NCBI GenBank assembly: GCA_017302045.1
Contig: JAFLED010000007.1
Span: forward strand, 1-36,324
DNA length: 36,324 bases
DNA from: Spirochaetota bacterium
Lineage (GTDB): Bacteria > Spirochaetota > Leptospiria > Turneriellales > Turneriellaceae
Direction of reading: 5' to 3'
The position numbers were made by a program, and so were the translations under genes. Under the pieces are notes generated by a model. That model was not told the origin of the DNA. It saw only the letters and a list, made by a program, of their open reading frames with translations, and searched no databases. Positions 7,013 to 14,810 of the stretch are shown one piece after another (the first letter of the stretch is position 1; every line of letters starts with the position of its first letter).

Positions 7013-8343
7013 AACCGACTCTCGCGCCGATCGTCGCCATCGCGCTTTCTCTGCCGTTATTCGGCGGTGAAAAAGGAAAACACACATACATTCTTTATGA
7101 AAAAGGTTCGCGCTTTCAGGAAATCACGCTCGACGGTATTCTTAGCCGCTTACCCACTGCCAAGCCGCTGGTGCTGGGCGATGAATCCGCGTTAAAAAAC
7201 TGCGACGACGGCGGCACAGCGGCCGTAATAACAATCGGAAAGCCTTCGCTCGATAAAGCCCTCGAGACCTGTAAAACAACGCCCGTTGTGTTTTCGCTGG
7301 TTTCTGCACCACGCTTCGGCGACTACAAGTCGCACCGTAATGTTACCGGCGTAAGCTTCGACCTGTCATTCCGTTTATTTCTGACCGAGTTTCAAAAAGT
7401 CATGAAGCCGGGCTCGCGTATCGGTTTCATCTACAGCTCTGCGCAAAACGAGTTTCTGACGACTGAGATCGATTATGTCGAAAGCGAATTTAACTTCACC
7501 GGCGTGCGGGTGAAAATCGAAAACCGCGAACAGATCGGGGCAAAGGTTAAACAGCTCATCGAAGAAGAAAAAGTCAAAGCGATCTGGGTTCTGCCTGACC
7601 CGCTCTATAACCAGGCGATTTTTCGCAAACTCGCAGATCTCTGCGCCGAAAAGGGCATTTTACTCGTGACCAATTTTGAGGTGCTGGTCACCGAAGCGGG
7701 TGCCGCTATCGCACTGGCTCCCAGTTATTTTGATACGGGCGTGCAAACCGGCGAGATGGCACAAAAGATCATCGCGGGTATAAATCCGTACGATGTCTCT
7801 TACCAACGCCCGCGCCAATCGGGTGTTTATCTCAACCTGAAGCTGTTTCAGGAGCTCAGAATCGATCTGCCAGACGACCTGCGCTTCAAAGAAAAAGTGA
7901 CGACGCTGCTCAACGACGCGCAAGAATTGCAGAAAGACGGCAATACGGGTAGTGCGCTCGTGAAGTTTCGCGAGGTTCTCAAATACGATAAAAAAAATGC
8001 GACCGCCACCTACTTCGTCAATTCGATACAGGCGCGCGCAAACCTCAACGGCGCTTATGCCCGAATTCAAAGCGGCAACCGGCGCGGAGCGATACCGCTC
8101 TTAATCGCGGCCAGCCCCTTTTTGCCCGAAGCGCGTGCGCGGCTGGCGTCGCTTCGCGCCGAAATGCGCGGCGAGGTCGGCGGCATTTTTGCGCAGGGTG
8201 TCGCGCAATTTAAAAACAAAAAATACCAGGAATGTATCAATACCATGAACCTGGTGCTGATGATCGATCCGGGTAACCGTGAAGCTGAAATCTACAAGGA
8301 GAAATCGGGAAAACGCGCGAAGGCCGTTTCTGCGATACGCTGA
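7009..8343 (+). CDS. ABC-type periplasmic substrate-binding protein (COG2984-like) with helical repeat tail
   Basis: A 444-residue exported protein with a signal peptide at about 1-20 (hydrophobic stretch ending LFGG). Residues 25-290 match the ABC_sub_bind fold (type I periplasmic binding protein): SRIGFIYSS at the second lobe, AIWVLPDPLYNQ, then a GAAIALAPSYFDTG/QTGEMAQKI segment. Residues 300-444 are Ala/Leu-rich helical repeats similar to TPRs, unusual for a binding protein. Family members usually sit beside a two-subunit permease/ATPase, but none is present. Instead the gene is locked between a receptor (4-nt overlap) and a sensor phosphatase (1-nt gap). A sensing or adaptor role is inferred. 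Confidence 0.8.
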   Translation: MKPTLAPIVAIALSLPLFGGEKGKHTYILYEKGSRFQEITLDGILSRLPTAKPLVLGDESALKNCDDGGTAAVITIGKPSLDKALETCKTTPVVFSLVSAPRFGDYKSHRNVTGVSFDLSFRLFLTEFQKVMKPGSRIGFIYSSAQNEFLTTEIDYVESEFNFTGVRVKIENREQIGAKVKQLIEEEKVKAIWVLPDPLYNQAIFRKLADLCAEKGILLVTNFEVLVTEAGAAIALAPSYFDTGVQTGEMAQKIIAGINPYDVSYQRPRQSGVYLNLKLFQELRIDLPDDLRFKEKVTTLLNDAQELQKDGNTGSALVKFREVLKYDKKNATATYFVNSIQARANLNGAYARIQSGNRRGAIPLLIAASPFLPEARARLASLRAEMRGEVGGIFAQGVAQFKNKKYQECINTMNLVLMIDPGNREAEIYKEKSGKRAKAVSAIR

Positions 8344-8344
8344 T

Positions 8345-10462
8345 ATGAACAGAATATCTATCAAACTGGCACTGACCGTGCTTGTCGTTGCGGTGGTCGC
8401 GGCGATTCCACTGTCGATGTACATCTTGCTGAAACAAGAAAAAGAGAAAATCGAATCGACCGTCGCCATCGGCCGCGGCAATACCAAACTTTTGGGCAAA
8501 ACCATGCTCGACGTGTTTCTCAAATCGGGCGGAGAGCCCAACTCGATGCGTATCGACGCCGAAGAGGCGATGAATACCTACAAAGACCAGTTCGATCTCG
8601 GACTCGTCTTTGGTCAAACGCTGATGCTCAGCAAAAAACACCGCGGCCTCATTATGGCGACCATCGACAAGAATGGCCTGGAAAAACCAAAAAAGCCGGA
8701 TGCGAATAAAGACAAGCAGGCCGAAATCACTCGTAAAGAAGACGAGATAAATAATTTTCTTAAGTACGAAGAAAGCCATTCGGGCCCCTGCTTTAACAAT
8801 CCAGCCGAAAAATGTTACAACTTCTCTTTCGTGGCGAAATATGAAAAGACTCCGGTGATTCTCTCGGTCATGTCGATCTCTGAAAAACATGTACTCGACC
8901 CCATCAAACGCCTGCGCTTTCTGATCTACATCAGCGCCGGGGTCGCCGTCGTGCTGGCACTGATGCTCGGCGTCGGTGTGTCGCGTTTCATTACGGGCCC
9001 GATTACGGCGCTGGTCGAGGGCGTGCACCGTTATACGAAAGGCGATCTCGACTATAAGGTTGATATCCGCGTTAAAGACGAACTCAAAACACTCGGTACG
9101 GCCTTCAATGACATGGCCGACCAGATCGCGACGAAGATCAGGGAAATCGAAGACCACCGCGACAATCTCGAAGTTAAAGTACAAGAGCGCACCTCTGAGC
9201 TGCGTACCGCGCTGACCGAAGTTTCAAAACTCAAAGAACAGCAGGATGCGGATTATTATCTGACGACATTTCTCTTCAAGCCGCTCTGCATCAACCGTAA
9301 CTCGTCGGAGTATATCTCAACCGAATTCTTTTTGAAACAGAAAAAAGAATTTTCATTCCGGGATAAAAAAGGCGAGATCGGCGGCGATATCTGCATAACC
9401 GCGAACCTGCTCTTCCGCGAGAGCGACGGCACGGTGAACCGGTATCTCTTCGCGACCAACGCCGACGCAATGGGTAAATCGATACAGGGTGCAGGCGGCG
9501 CCATTGTGTATGGCACCGCGATCAACACGATCATCGCTTCGTCGACGGCGAATAACCGCGTGCTCGAAACCTCGCCGCGCGAATGGCTAATGCGCATGTA
9601 CCGCGAACTGCACAATATCTTTCTCTCGTTCGACGGCTCGATGCTGGTATCGGGCGTCTTTATGCTGCTGAACGAACATAACGGCAACGCGTATTACATC
9701 AATGCCGAGCACCCGTGGACGATTCTCTTCCGCGATAATAAATCCGAGTTTATCGAGCAAGATCTCATGCTGCGCAAATTAGGCGCCGACATTCCGGGGC
9801 ATACACTGACCGTGAAAGAATTCTCGTTCAAAGTCGGCGACGTACTTTTTCTCGCATCGGACGGTCGCGACGATATCGTGCTCAAAGAAGCTGAAAACGG
9901 CCAGAACCGCGTCATCAATGAAGACGAGAAGGCGATTCTCGACATCATTTTACAGGGAAGCGGCAGCCTGCAAAAGACCGTCGAAACCCTGCAAAATACC
10001 GGCGGCTTTTCCGACGACCTTTCCATCATTCGTATCGAGGTGCTTGGCTTTAACCCACAGCCGATCGAACGGCAGCGCATCGCCGAAAATGCGCGCGCCT
10101 CGGTGAAAGAGCGGCTTTCGCATATCAAACTGCTCATTCAGAAAAAGGATTTTGCCGGTGCCGCAACCGCACTGCAAGAGACTTCTTCAGAACTGAATAT
10201 CGAAAATGTGCCGCAGTATTATATTCTACTGAGCCGCATTCAGCTGAACGACGGGCAATTACAGCTCGCGCGCGAAAGCCTCGAAAAAGCCCTGCGCCTG
10301 GGGCACGAAGCGGCGCCGACGTATAAATCCCTCGGTAACATCTTCTACAAACTCAAGATGAAGAAAGAGGCCGTCGAAGCGTGGGAGAAGGCAATGCTTC
10401 TGAACCCCGAAGATAAGTCGCTGCGCAACCTGCTCGACGAATTGCAGGCGCAGGCGGTCTAA
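8345..10462 (+). CDS. Membrane sensor with HAMP, SpoIIE/PP2C phosphatase and TPR domains
   Basis: A 705-residue inner-membrane signalling protein. TM1 is at about 7-29. A periplasmic region (30-190) carries two cysteines (PCFNNPAEKC) that might form a disulfide. TM2 is at about 193-215, then HAMP (to about 270) and a coiled coil. The SpoIIE-type PP2C domain (about 335-570) has metal-binding aspartates in EIGGD (Asp348), ASDGRDD (Asp506) and FSDD (Asp557/558). Helical TPR-like repeats cover about 590-705. SpoIIE/RsbU phosphatases dephosphorylate anti-anti-sigma (STAS) proteins; no STAS gene is adjacent. ATG 8345 is one base after the previous stop and begins just before TM1; an upstream frame opening at 8279 overlaps that gene. 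Third gene of the receptor operon. Confidence 0.9.
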   Translation: MNRISIKLALTVLVVAVVAAIPLSMYILLKQEKEKIESTVAIGRGNTKLLGKTMLDVFLKSGGEPNSMRIDAEEAMNTYKDQFDLGLVFGQTLMLSKKHRGLIMATIDKNGLEKPKKPDANKDKQAEITRKEDEINNFLKYEESHSGPCFNNPAEKCYNFSFVAKYEKTPVILSVMSISEKHVLDPIKRLRFLIYISAGVAVVLALMLGVGVSRFITGPITALVEGVHRYTKGDLDYKVDIRVKDELKTLGTAFNDMADQIATKIREIEDHRDNLEVKVQERTSELRTALTEVSKLKEQQDADYYLTTFLFKPLCINRNSSEYISTEFFLKQKKEFSFRDKKGEIGGDICITANLLFRESDGTVNRYLFATNADAMGKSIQGAGGAIVYGTAINTIIASSTANNRVLETSPREWLMRMYRELHNIFLSFDGSMLVSGVFMLLNEHNGNAYYINAEHPWTILFRDNKSEFIEQDLMLRKLGADIPGHTLTVKEFSFKVGDVLFLASDGRDDIVLKEAENGQNRVINEDEKAILDIILQGSGSLQKTVETLQNTGGFSDDLSIIRIEVLGFNPQPIERQRIAENARASVKERLSHIKLLIQKKDFAGAATALQETSSELNIENVPQYYILLSRIQLNDGQLQLARESLEKALRLGHEAAPTYKSLGNIFYKLKMKKEAVEAWEKAMLLNPEDKSLRNLLDELQAQAV

Positions 10463-10508
10463 GCCGATTTCGCTTGCCCGCGCCGCCGAAGTTGGATATC
10501 CGCATTTT

Positions 10509-11285
10509 ATGCATGTATTCATCACAGGTGCCGCCACAGGCATCGGCGAAGCGACGATCGACCGCTGGCTTGAAAAAGACCCTGCAGCGTCATTCACGAT
10601 CGCCGATAAAAACGAGACAGCTCTTGCCGCAGTGTGCAAGAAGCTGGCCGCGCGCGGCGTAAAGGCGCATGGTATTGCGGCAGATATCACGCAGCTCGAT
10701 AAAATACCCGTTATAATAAAAGAAGCACGCGAGAAGCTCGGCCCCATCGACATTCTGATCAACAACGCGGGTATCATGATCGTCGAAGATTTTTCGCAGA
10801 TGAGCTGGGAGACAGGTAAGCGCATGCTTGACATCAACTTAACCGCCCCGTTGCGGCTGATCTATGAAGTTCTGCCCGAAATGATCGCGCGCAAAAGCGG
10901 CGGCATCATCAACATCGCAAGCATGGCCGGTAAGGCACTCCTGCCTGGTTGCACGTGGTATGGCGCCTCGAAGGCGGGCATCGGCCATGCGTCCGAGATA
11001 CTGTATGGCGAGGTGAAAGACCACGGCATTCACGTTTTGACGGTCTACCCCGGACCGATCGCAACCGATCTCGAGAAAGGCGCCCGCCAGGGTTACGAAG
11101 AAAACTGGGTTACACAGATGATGCCCGTGGGCGATCGCTATAAACTCGCCGAGAAGATCGTTGCTGCGTATTTCAAGCAAGAAACCGTGCTGGCTTACCC
11201 CGAAATCTATGATACCGCGCGGCACTTCCATTCATTGGCGGGCTGGTTTGTGCGCATTTTTGCGCCGAAGACGCGTGCAGCATAG
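10509..11285 (+). CDS. Short-chain dehydrogenase/reductase (SDR)
   Basis: A 258-residue classical SDR with an NAD(P)-binding Rossmann fold. It shows TGAATGIG (6-13), NNAG (85-88) and catalytic Ser138, Tyr151 and Lys155 in the YGASK motif; PGPIATDL follows in the usual position. After the first strand it has ADKNE, and the acidic Asp33 hints at NAD rather than NADP preference (inference). The hydrophobic C-terminal end with aromatic residues suggests a lipid or large hydrophobic substrate, which is not provable here. It lies 46 nt after the phosphatase gene and could be a distal operon member or have its own promoter. The stop is TAG. Confidence 0.9.
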   Translation: MHVFITGAATGIGEATIDRWLEKDPAASFTIADKNETALAAVCKKLAARGVKAHGIAADITQLDKIPVIIKEAREKLGPIDILINNAGIMIVEDFSQMSWETGKRMLDINLTAPLRLIYEVLPEMIARKSGGIINIASMAGKALLPGCTWYGASKAGIGHASEILYGEVKDHGIHVLTVYPGPIATDLEKGARQGYEENWVTQMMPVGDRYKLAEKIVAAYFKQETVLAYPEIYDTARHFHSLAGWFVRIFAPKTRAA

Positions 11286-11348
11286 TTATGTCTCTTCTCA
11301 CACCGCTTTTTTCTCATGTAATCCCTACGGGGCCGTCGAAAATAGAGA

Positions 11349-11582
11349 GTGGATCTAAGTATACGCGTCTATGAGAAAGAAGGGGAATTTGTCGCCTCAT
11401 GCCCCGAGCTCGACGTGTATACCTATGGCCAGGACGCCGAAGAGGCGCGCCGTCGCCTGCGCCATGTCATCGCGTTCTACGCGTCTACCGCGCAAGACCT
11501 CGGTTATAAAATCGATGCCTCTGAATTACTTTCCAATCTGCAAAAGCCGGCATTGCCGCGCGGTGAATCTTTCTTAAACTGA
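11349..11582 (+). CDS. Orphan HicB-like (UPF0150) small protein
   Basis: A 77-residue protein resembling the HicB antitoxin/UPF0150 fold: two strands (SIRVYEKEGEFVASCPELDVYT, shown in part by EFVASCPELDV), a GQDAEEARRRL turn-helix, then a longer helix. HicB proteins normally neutralise a HicA mRNA-cleaving toxin encoded next to them. No HicA-like ORF lies in the 63 nt before or the 44 nt after it, and there is no C-terminal DNA-binding domain. It is therefore an orphan antitoxin-like fold or a domesticated regulator. The start is GTG 11349; no nearby ATG fits the conserved N-terminus. Confidence 0.65.
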   Translation: MDLSIRVYEKEGEFVASCPELDVYTYGQDAEEARRRLRHVIAFYASTAQDLGYKIDASELLSNLQKPALPRGESFLN

Positions 11583-11586
11583 AATA

Positions 11587-11603
11587 CCCGCCTGCACAGC
11601 GGG
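11587..11603. terminator. Small hairpin between convergent hicB-like and ftsW genes
   Basis: CCCGC (11587-11591) pairs with GCGGG (11599-11603) around a 7-nt loop in the 44-bp convergent gap. The stem is only 5 bp with no T run, so it is a weak terminator candidate. Confidence 0.25.
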
Positions 11604-11626
11604 CTATCCGCCTGGCAATGCAGCCC

Positions 11627-12745
11627 TTAATTCTGCTCGCGCCGCAGGGCGCTCAACAACATACCGCACATGATCAGGTAAACCAAGAGGGATGTACCCC
11701 CGTTGGACACCAGCGGCAGGTTAATACCTTTCGTGGGCAAAAGACCCATCGTGACGCCGCTGTTGATGACGACCTGAATAATCAGACAGAGCAAAAAGCC
11801 CGTCGCCATGAGACGCATAAAGTCGTCCTTGAGGCGCGAGGCGACGATGATGCCATAGGCCGCGATGACAAAGTAGGTACCGATGAGCGCGACGACACCC
11901 AGCGCCCCCAAATCTTCGGCGACGATCGCAAGAATGAAGTCGGTATGGCGCTCTTGCAGGTGATGGCGTACAAGCTCTTCGCCAAGCCCCTTGCCTGTGA
12001 GCCCACCCGCTAAAAACGCCTTCATCGAAGCGACAAGCTGAAAACCGGCGTCATAGCGCGCCTCCCACGGGTCGAGAAATGCTTTGATACGCGTCAGCCG
12101 AAAAGGTGTCTTAATGATGATGTACGAAACCGCGGCGACGACTGCAACCAGCGCCATGAGCTGCATTGTCAGCGGATACCGCGTGAAAAACAGCAGCGCG
12201 CTGCCGACAAGCACGAGGTGAATCGCGGTACCCAGATCTTGTTCGATCGCGATCAGAAATGCCGGCACCGCGATGATGAAGAGGGTCATGAGGCTGAGCT
12301 TTAGATCGACCTCTTTCGCCTGCGAATAGATGCGCGCCAGTACCAGCACCAGCGCGACCTTGGCAAAATCAGAAGGCTGAATCGAAAGGCCTGCAACGAC
12401 GATCCAGCGGTTAGCGCCACCGGCGCGCTTGCCGATGCCCGGCACAAACACCATGACCAGCAGCACAACCGAGATGGCATAGATGGGCCAGACGAGATGC
12501 CGGTAGCGGTCGGGGTCGATCTGCGTCATTGCGAGCATGCCGAGAAAGCCGAGAAACGCCGCAAAGGCCTGCTTCTTTAAAAAGAAATACGGATCGCTGA
12601 ACTGTTCGCGCGCCATAAAAGACGAAGAGGCAAGCAGAATGTTGAGTCCGAAAGCGACGAGCGCGATAATTAATCCGAACAAAAAAAGATCGGTCGGGTT
12701 AACATGCCCGGGAGAACGAACCGAGGTAGAAAGTTTCGGCGGCAT
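11627..12745 (-). CDS. ftsW: SEDS-family peptidoglycan glycosyltransferase (FtsW/RodA/SpoVE)
   Basis: A 372-residue polytopic protein (about ten membrane helices) of the SEDS family, which polymerises lipid II into glycan strands with a class B PBP. Signatures are GGANRWIVVAGLSIQPSDFAK in pieces (GANRW, QPSDFAK), AIEQDLGTA, the extracellular-loop motif ERHTDFILAIVAEDLG with the essential-type Asp, and NLPLVSNGGTSLL near the end. NGG replaces the more common YGG. FtsW (division) and RodA (elongation) cannot be firmly told apart. ATG 12745 is one base after the prfA stop, so the two are likely co-transcribed; a longer frame to 12820 overlaps prfA. Confidence 0.85.
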   Translation of the reverse strand: MPPKLSTSVRSPGHVNPTDLFLFGLIIALVAFGLNILLASSSFMAREQFSDPYFFLKKQAFAAFLGFLGMLAMTQIDPDRYRHLVWPIYAISVVLLVMVFVPGIGKRAGGANRWIVVAGLSIQPSDFAKVALVLVLARIYSQAKEVDLKLSLMTLFIIAVPAFLIAIEQDLGTAIHLVLVGSALLFFTRYPLTMQLMALVAVVAAVSYIIIKTPFRLTRIKAFLDPWEARYDAGFQLVASMKAFLAGGLTGKGLGEELVRHHLQERHTDFILAIVAEDLGALGVVALIGTYFVIAAYGIIVASRLKDDFMRLMATGFLLCLIIQVVINSGVTMGLLPTKGINLPLVSNGGTSLLVYLIMCGMLLSALRREQN

Positions 12746-12746
12746 G

Positions 12747-13841
12747 TCAGTTAACCGCGGCGCCCTCGCCTGCACGCATTTTCGCTTCGCGCTCGGCGAG
12801 CAACACGGCGCCGATGACACCTTCGAGCTTACCTTCCATCACCTGATCGAGGTTATGCGCCGTGAAGTTGATACGGTGATCGGTCACACGGTTCTGCGGA
12901 TAATTGTAGGTGCGTATTTTTTCGCTGCGGTCGCCCGAACCCACCTGCGCTTTTTTTTCTGTCGCGTATTTTTCGGCGGCTTCGGAGCGCTGTTTTTCTA
13001 CGAGTTTCGACATCAGCGCTTTCATCGCCTTGGCGCGGTTCTTAATCTGCGATTTTTCTTCCTGGCAGCCGACGACGATACCGGTCGGTATGTGGGTAAT
13101 CCGCACCGCCGATTCGGTCTTATTGACGTGCTGACCACCCGCACCCGACGAACGAAATACGTCGATTCTGAGGTCATTCGGGTTAATTGAAATTTCGTCT
13201 TCGTCGGCCTCGGGTATTACCGAAACGGTCACTGCCGAAGTATGAATCCGCCCATTGGCTTCGGTCGCGGGTATCCGCTGCACACGGTGCGTGCCCGCCT
13301 CGAGGTGTAAAAGATCGTAGGCGCGCTCGCCCGTCACCAGCACAACGGCTTCTTTGAGACCGCCGACACCGGTTTCATTGAGATCCTGGATTTCATAGGG
13401 AATTCCCTCGGCGTCGAGGTAACGGGTATACATACGAAACAGGTCGCGCACAAAAAGCCCCGCCTCGTCGCCGCCGGTGCCGGCGCGTATCTCGAGGTAG
13501 ACGTTCTTACCCGAATCGGCGTCTTTGGGTATGAGTTCGAGCTGTAGCTCGTCAGAAAGTTTTGCGAAACGCTCTCTGAGTTCGGCGAGCTCGGCCGCGA
13601 GCGCGGCTTTCATCTCAGCGTCTTTTTCTGCCAGCCAGCCGGTCTCGCACTCGGCGATCTGGTCTTTCAGCGAGAGCCAGGTTTCGGCGAGCTCGGCGGT
13701 TTTGAGTAGGCGTGCGCGTTCGCGCGAGAGTTCTGTCAGGCGTTTGTTATCCTGCGTGACCTGCGGATCGGCCATACGCTCTTCGATCGCACGAAAGCTC
13801 TGTACGATCGCGCGCAGGTTATTTTCGTTCAGTTCTGCCAT
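12747..13841 (-). CDS. prfA: Peptide chain release factor 1
   Basis: A 364-residue class I release factor that ends translation at UAA and UAG. Codon recognition is by the PxT-type tripeptide Pro-Ala-Thr (191-193, in RIPATEANGR), which marks RF1 and not RF2 (SPF). The GGQ catalytic motif is at 235-237 in GAGGQHVNKTES. N-terminal helical domain, domain 2/4 core and domain 3 are all present with normal length, so the factor looks intact. This matters because two genes in the window carry in-frame UAG. The start is ATG 13841 (MAELNENN), with GGA about 10 nt upstream; an upstream frame to 13886 adds residues atypical of RF1. prmC is not adjacent. Confidence 0.97.
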   Translation of the reverse strand: MAELNENNLRAIVQSFRAIEERMADPQVTQDNKRLTELSRERARLLKTAELAETWLSLKDQIAECETGWLAEKDAEMKAALAAELAELRERFAKLSDELQLELIPKDADSGKNVYLEIRAGTGGDEAGLFVRDLFRMYTRYLDAEGIPYEIQDLNETGVGGLKEAVVLVTGERAYDLLHLEAGTHRVQRIPATEANGRIHTSAVTVSVIPEADEDEISINPNDLRIDVFRSSGAGGQHVNKTESAVRITHIPTGIVVGCQEEKSQIKNRAKAMKALMSKLVEKQRSEAAEKYATEKKAQVGSGDRSEKIRTYNYPQNRVTDHRINFTAHNLDQVMEGKLEGVIGAVLLAEREAKMRAGEGAAVN

Positions 13842-13896
13842 GTTTACTATTCCGCTCGCCACGGCCTCTCGCCCGTGACCAGACACTATTTGCCTG

Positions 13897-13969
13897 TGCT
13901 CCCACCCGGAGTCGAACTGGGGTCTTCGCCTTAGGAGGGCGCTGCTCTATCCATCTGAGCTATAGGAGC
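13897..13969 (-). tRNA. tRNA-Arg (anticodon CCU, reads AGG)
   Basis: A 73-nt cloverleaf on the minus strand: acceptor GCTCCTA/TGGGAGC with one G-U, D arm GCTC/GAGC, anticodon loop CTCCTAA (CCT at 34-36), 4-nt variable loop, T loop TTCGACT and discriminator A. CCA is not encoded. Two stem positions look mismatched: G-A at 27-43 and A-C at 52-62. It is 55 nt upstream of prfA on the same strand and may share its transcript. Confidence 0.93.
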
Positions 13970-13976
13970 GTTAGCT

Positions 13977-14055
13977 TCTGTAGCTCTCCTCGGAGCGCTA
14001 TAGCAGCCGTCAGACTCCTACGGCTCTCCCCGAGCGCTGTAAGAGCGGTCGGCAC
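13977..14055. repeat. Imperfect tandem repeat (2 x about 39 bp) upstream of tRNA-Arg
   Basis: Units 13977-14015 and 14016-14055 align along their length, sharing a CTCTCCxCGxGCGCT core followed by AGxGxxGTC-like text. Each contains a small GCTC/GAGC hairpin. The repeat fills most of the 127-bp gap between the interrupted membrane-protein gene and tRNA-Arg. Role unknown: possible terminators for the upstream operon or an inert duplication. Confidence 0.5.
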
Positions 14056-14096
14056 TGAAACAGATAAAAGAGAGACGCGGACAATCACATATTGCC

Positions 14097-14810
14097 TTAG
14101 AAATATACCCCCGCCTTGAAGCCCGTGAGGCCCACCTGCAAATACCAGTCGGATTGCCGGCGCAGCGAGGTCACGGCCCCCTCGCCATACCGGCGCCGGT
14201 ATTCGGCAAGATCATGCACGGCGCGCATCGGCTGTGTAAAAATCTGAATCTCTGAAATGAGCATGCCGGCGCCGAAATTCACGAGGCCGTCCGTAAAAGA
14301 GTGGTGCATGCCCTACCAGATAATCAAACCCGCCCCAAGGTTGACGACAACGCAGGCGCCGTGCGCAATCCACGAACGCCCAAACTCTTCGCGCTCGGCG
14401 CTCTCTTTCAGCAGCGCCTCGCCGCGGCGTAATTTTTCTGCCCGTTGCTGCGCAGTGCCTTCGGGTAAAGCACGCAACTCGTCACCCGCATAAGCGGGCG
14501 TCATCGGCGTGATAATCTGGCCGATTACACCAAGAAACGAAGACGCGGCACCCACGAGCAGAATATCGCGCGTTGTCTTATTTTCTTCACTATCGGCAGG
14601 CACCGCGAAATAGATACCCATCTGAGCGGCTGTCATACCGGCGTATCCCCATAGCCAACCCCACCACCAGATTTTGGCAGACCCTTGACCTTCGTCAAAG
14701 CGCTTCTGCAAATAGTCGATGCGTTCGCGCACCTGGGCATCGGTGCTCTGTGCCCCCAGAGGCATCGCCCGCAGGCATAAGAATAGCAGAACAAACAAGC
14801 GAGGTTTCAT
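14097..14810 (-). pseudogene. Exported/membrane protein gene of unknown function with an in-frame amber codon
   Basis: The first part (14810 to 14316) encodes 165 residues: a signal peptide ending near PLGAQ, a Trp-rich segment (KIWWWGWLWGYAG), a hydrophobic stretch (LLVGAASSFLGVIGQII) and a hydrophobic end (NLGAGLIIW). TAG 14313-14315 interrupts, and the same frame continues through GMHHSFTDGLVNFGAG and SEIQIFTQP to a TAA-type end at 14097 (70 residues from the ATG at 14309). The second part continues the small-residue-rich membrane pattern without break, so I read it as one gene of about 237 residues with a nonsense codon. Alternatives are a genuine short protein plus a downstream mini-gene, or readthrough. 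ATG 14810 overlaps the rdgB stop by 4 nt. No family recognised. Confidence 0.6.

Noticed and set aside
8237-9184. 315-residue minus-strand ORF opposite the SpoIIE gene
   Set aside because: Antisense shadow of a strongly coding gene, rich in Phe/Asp/His artefacts, with no motif or ribosome site.
1084-14315. UAG recoding as a sense codon to explain both amber interruptions
   Set aside because: RF1 is intact (Pro-Ala-Thr and GGQ present), and at least six other genes here end in TAG (acyltransferase, SDR, Rossmann protein, tldD, HD gene, aldo/keto reductase). UAG is a normal stop; mutation is more likely.
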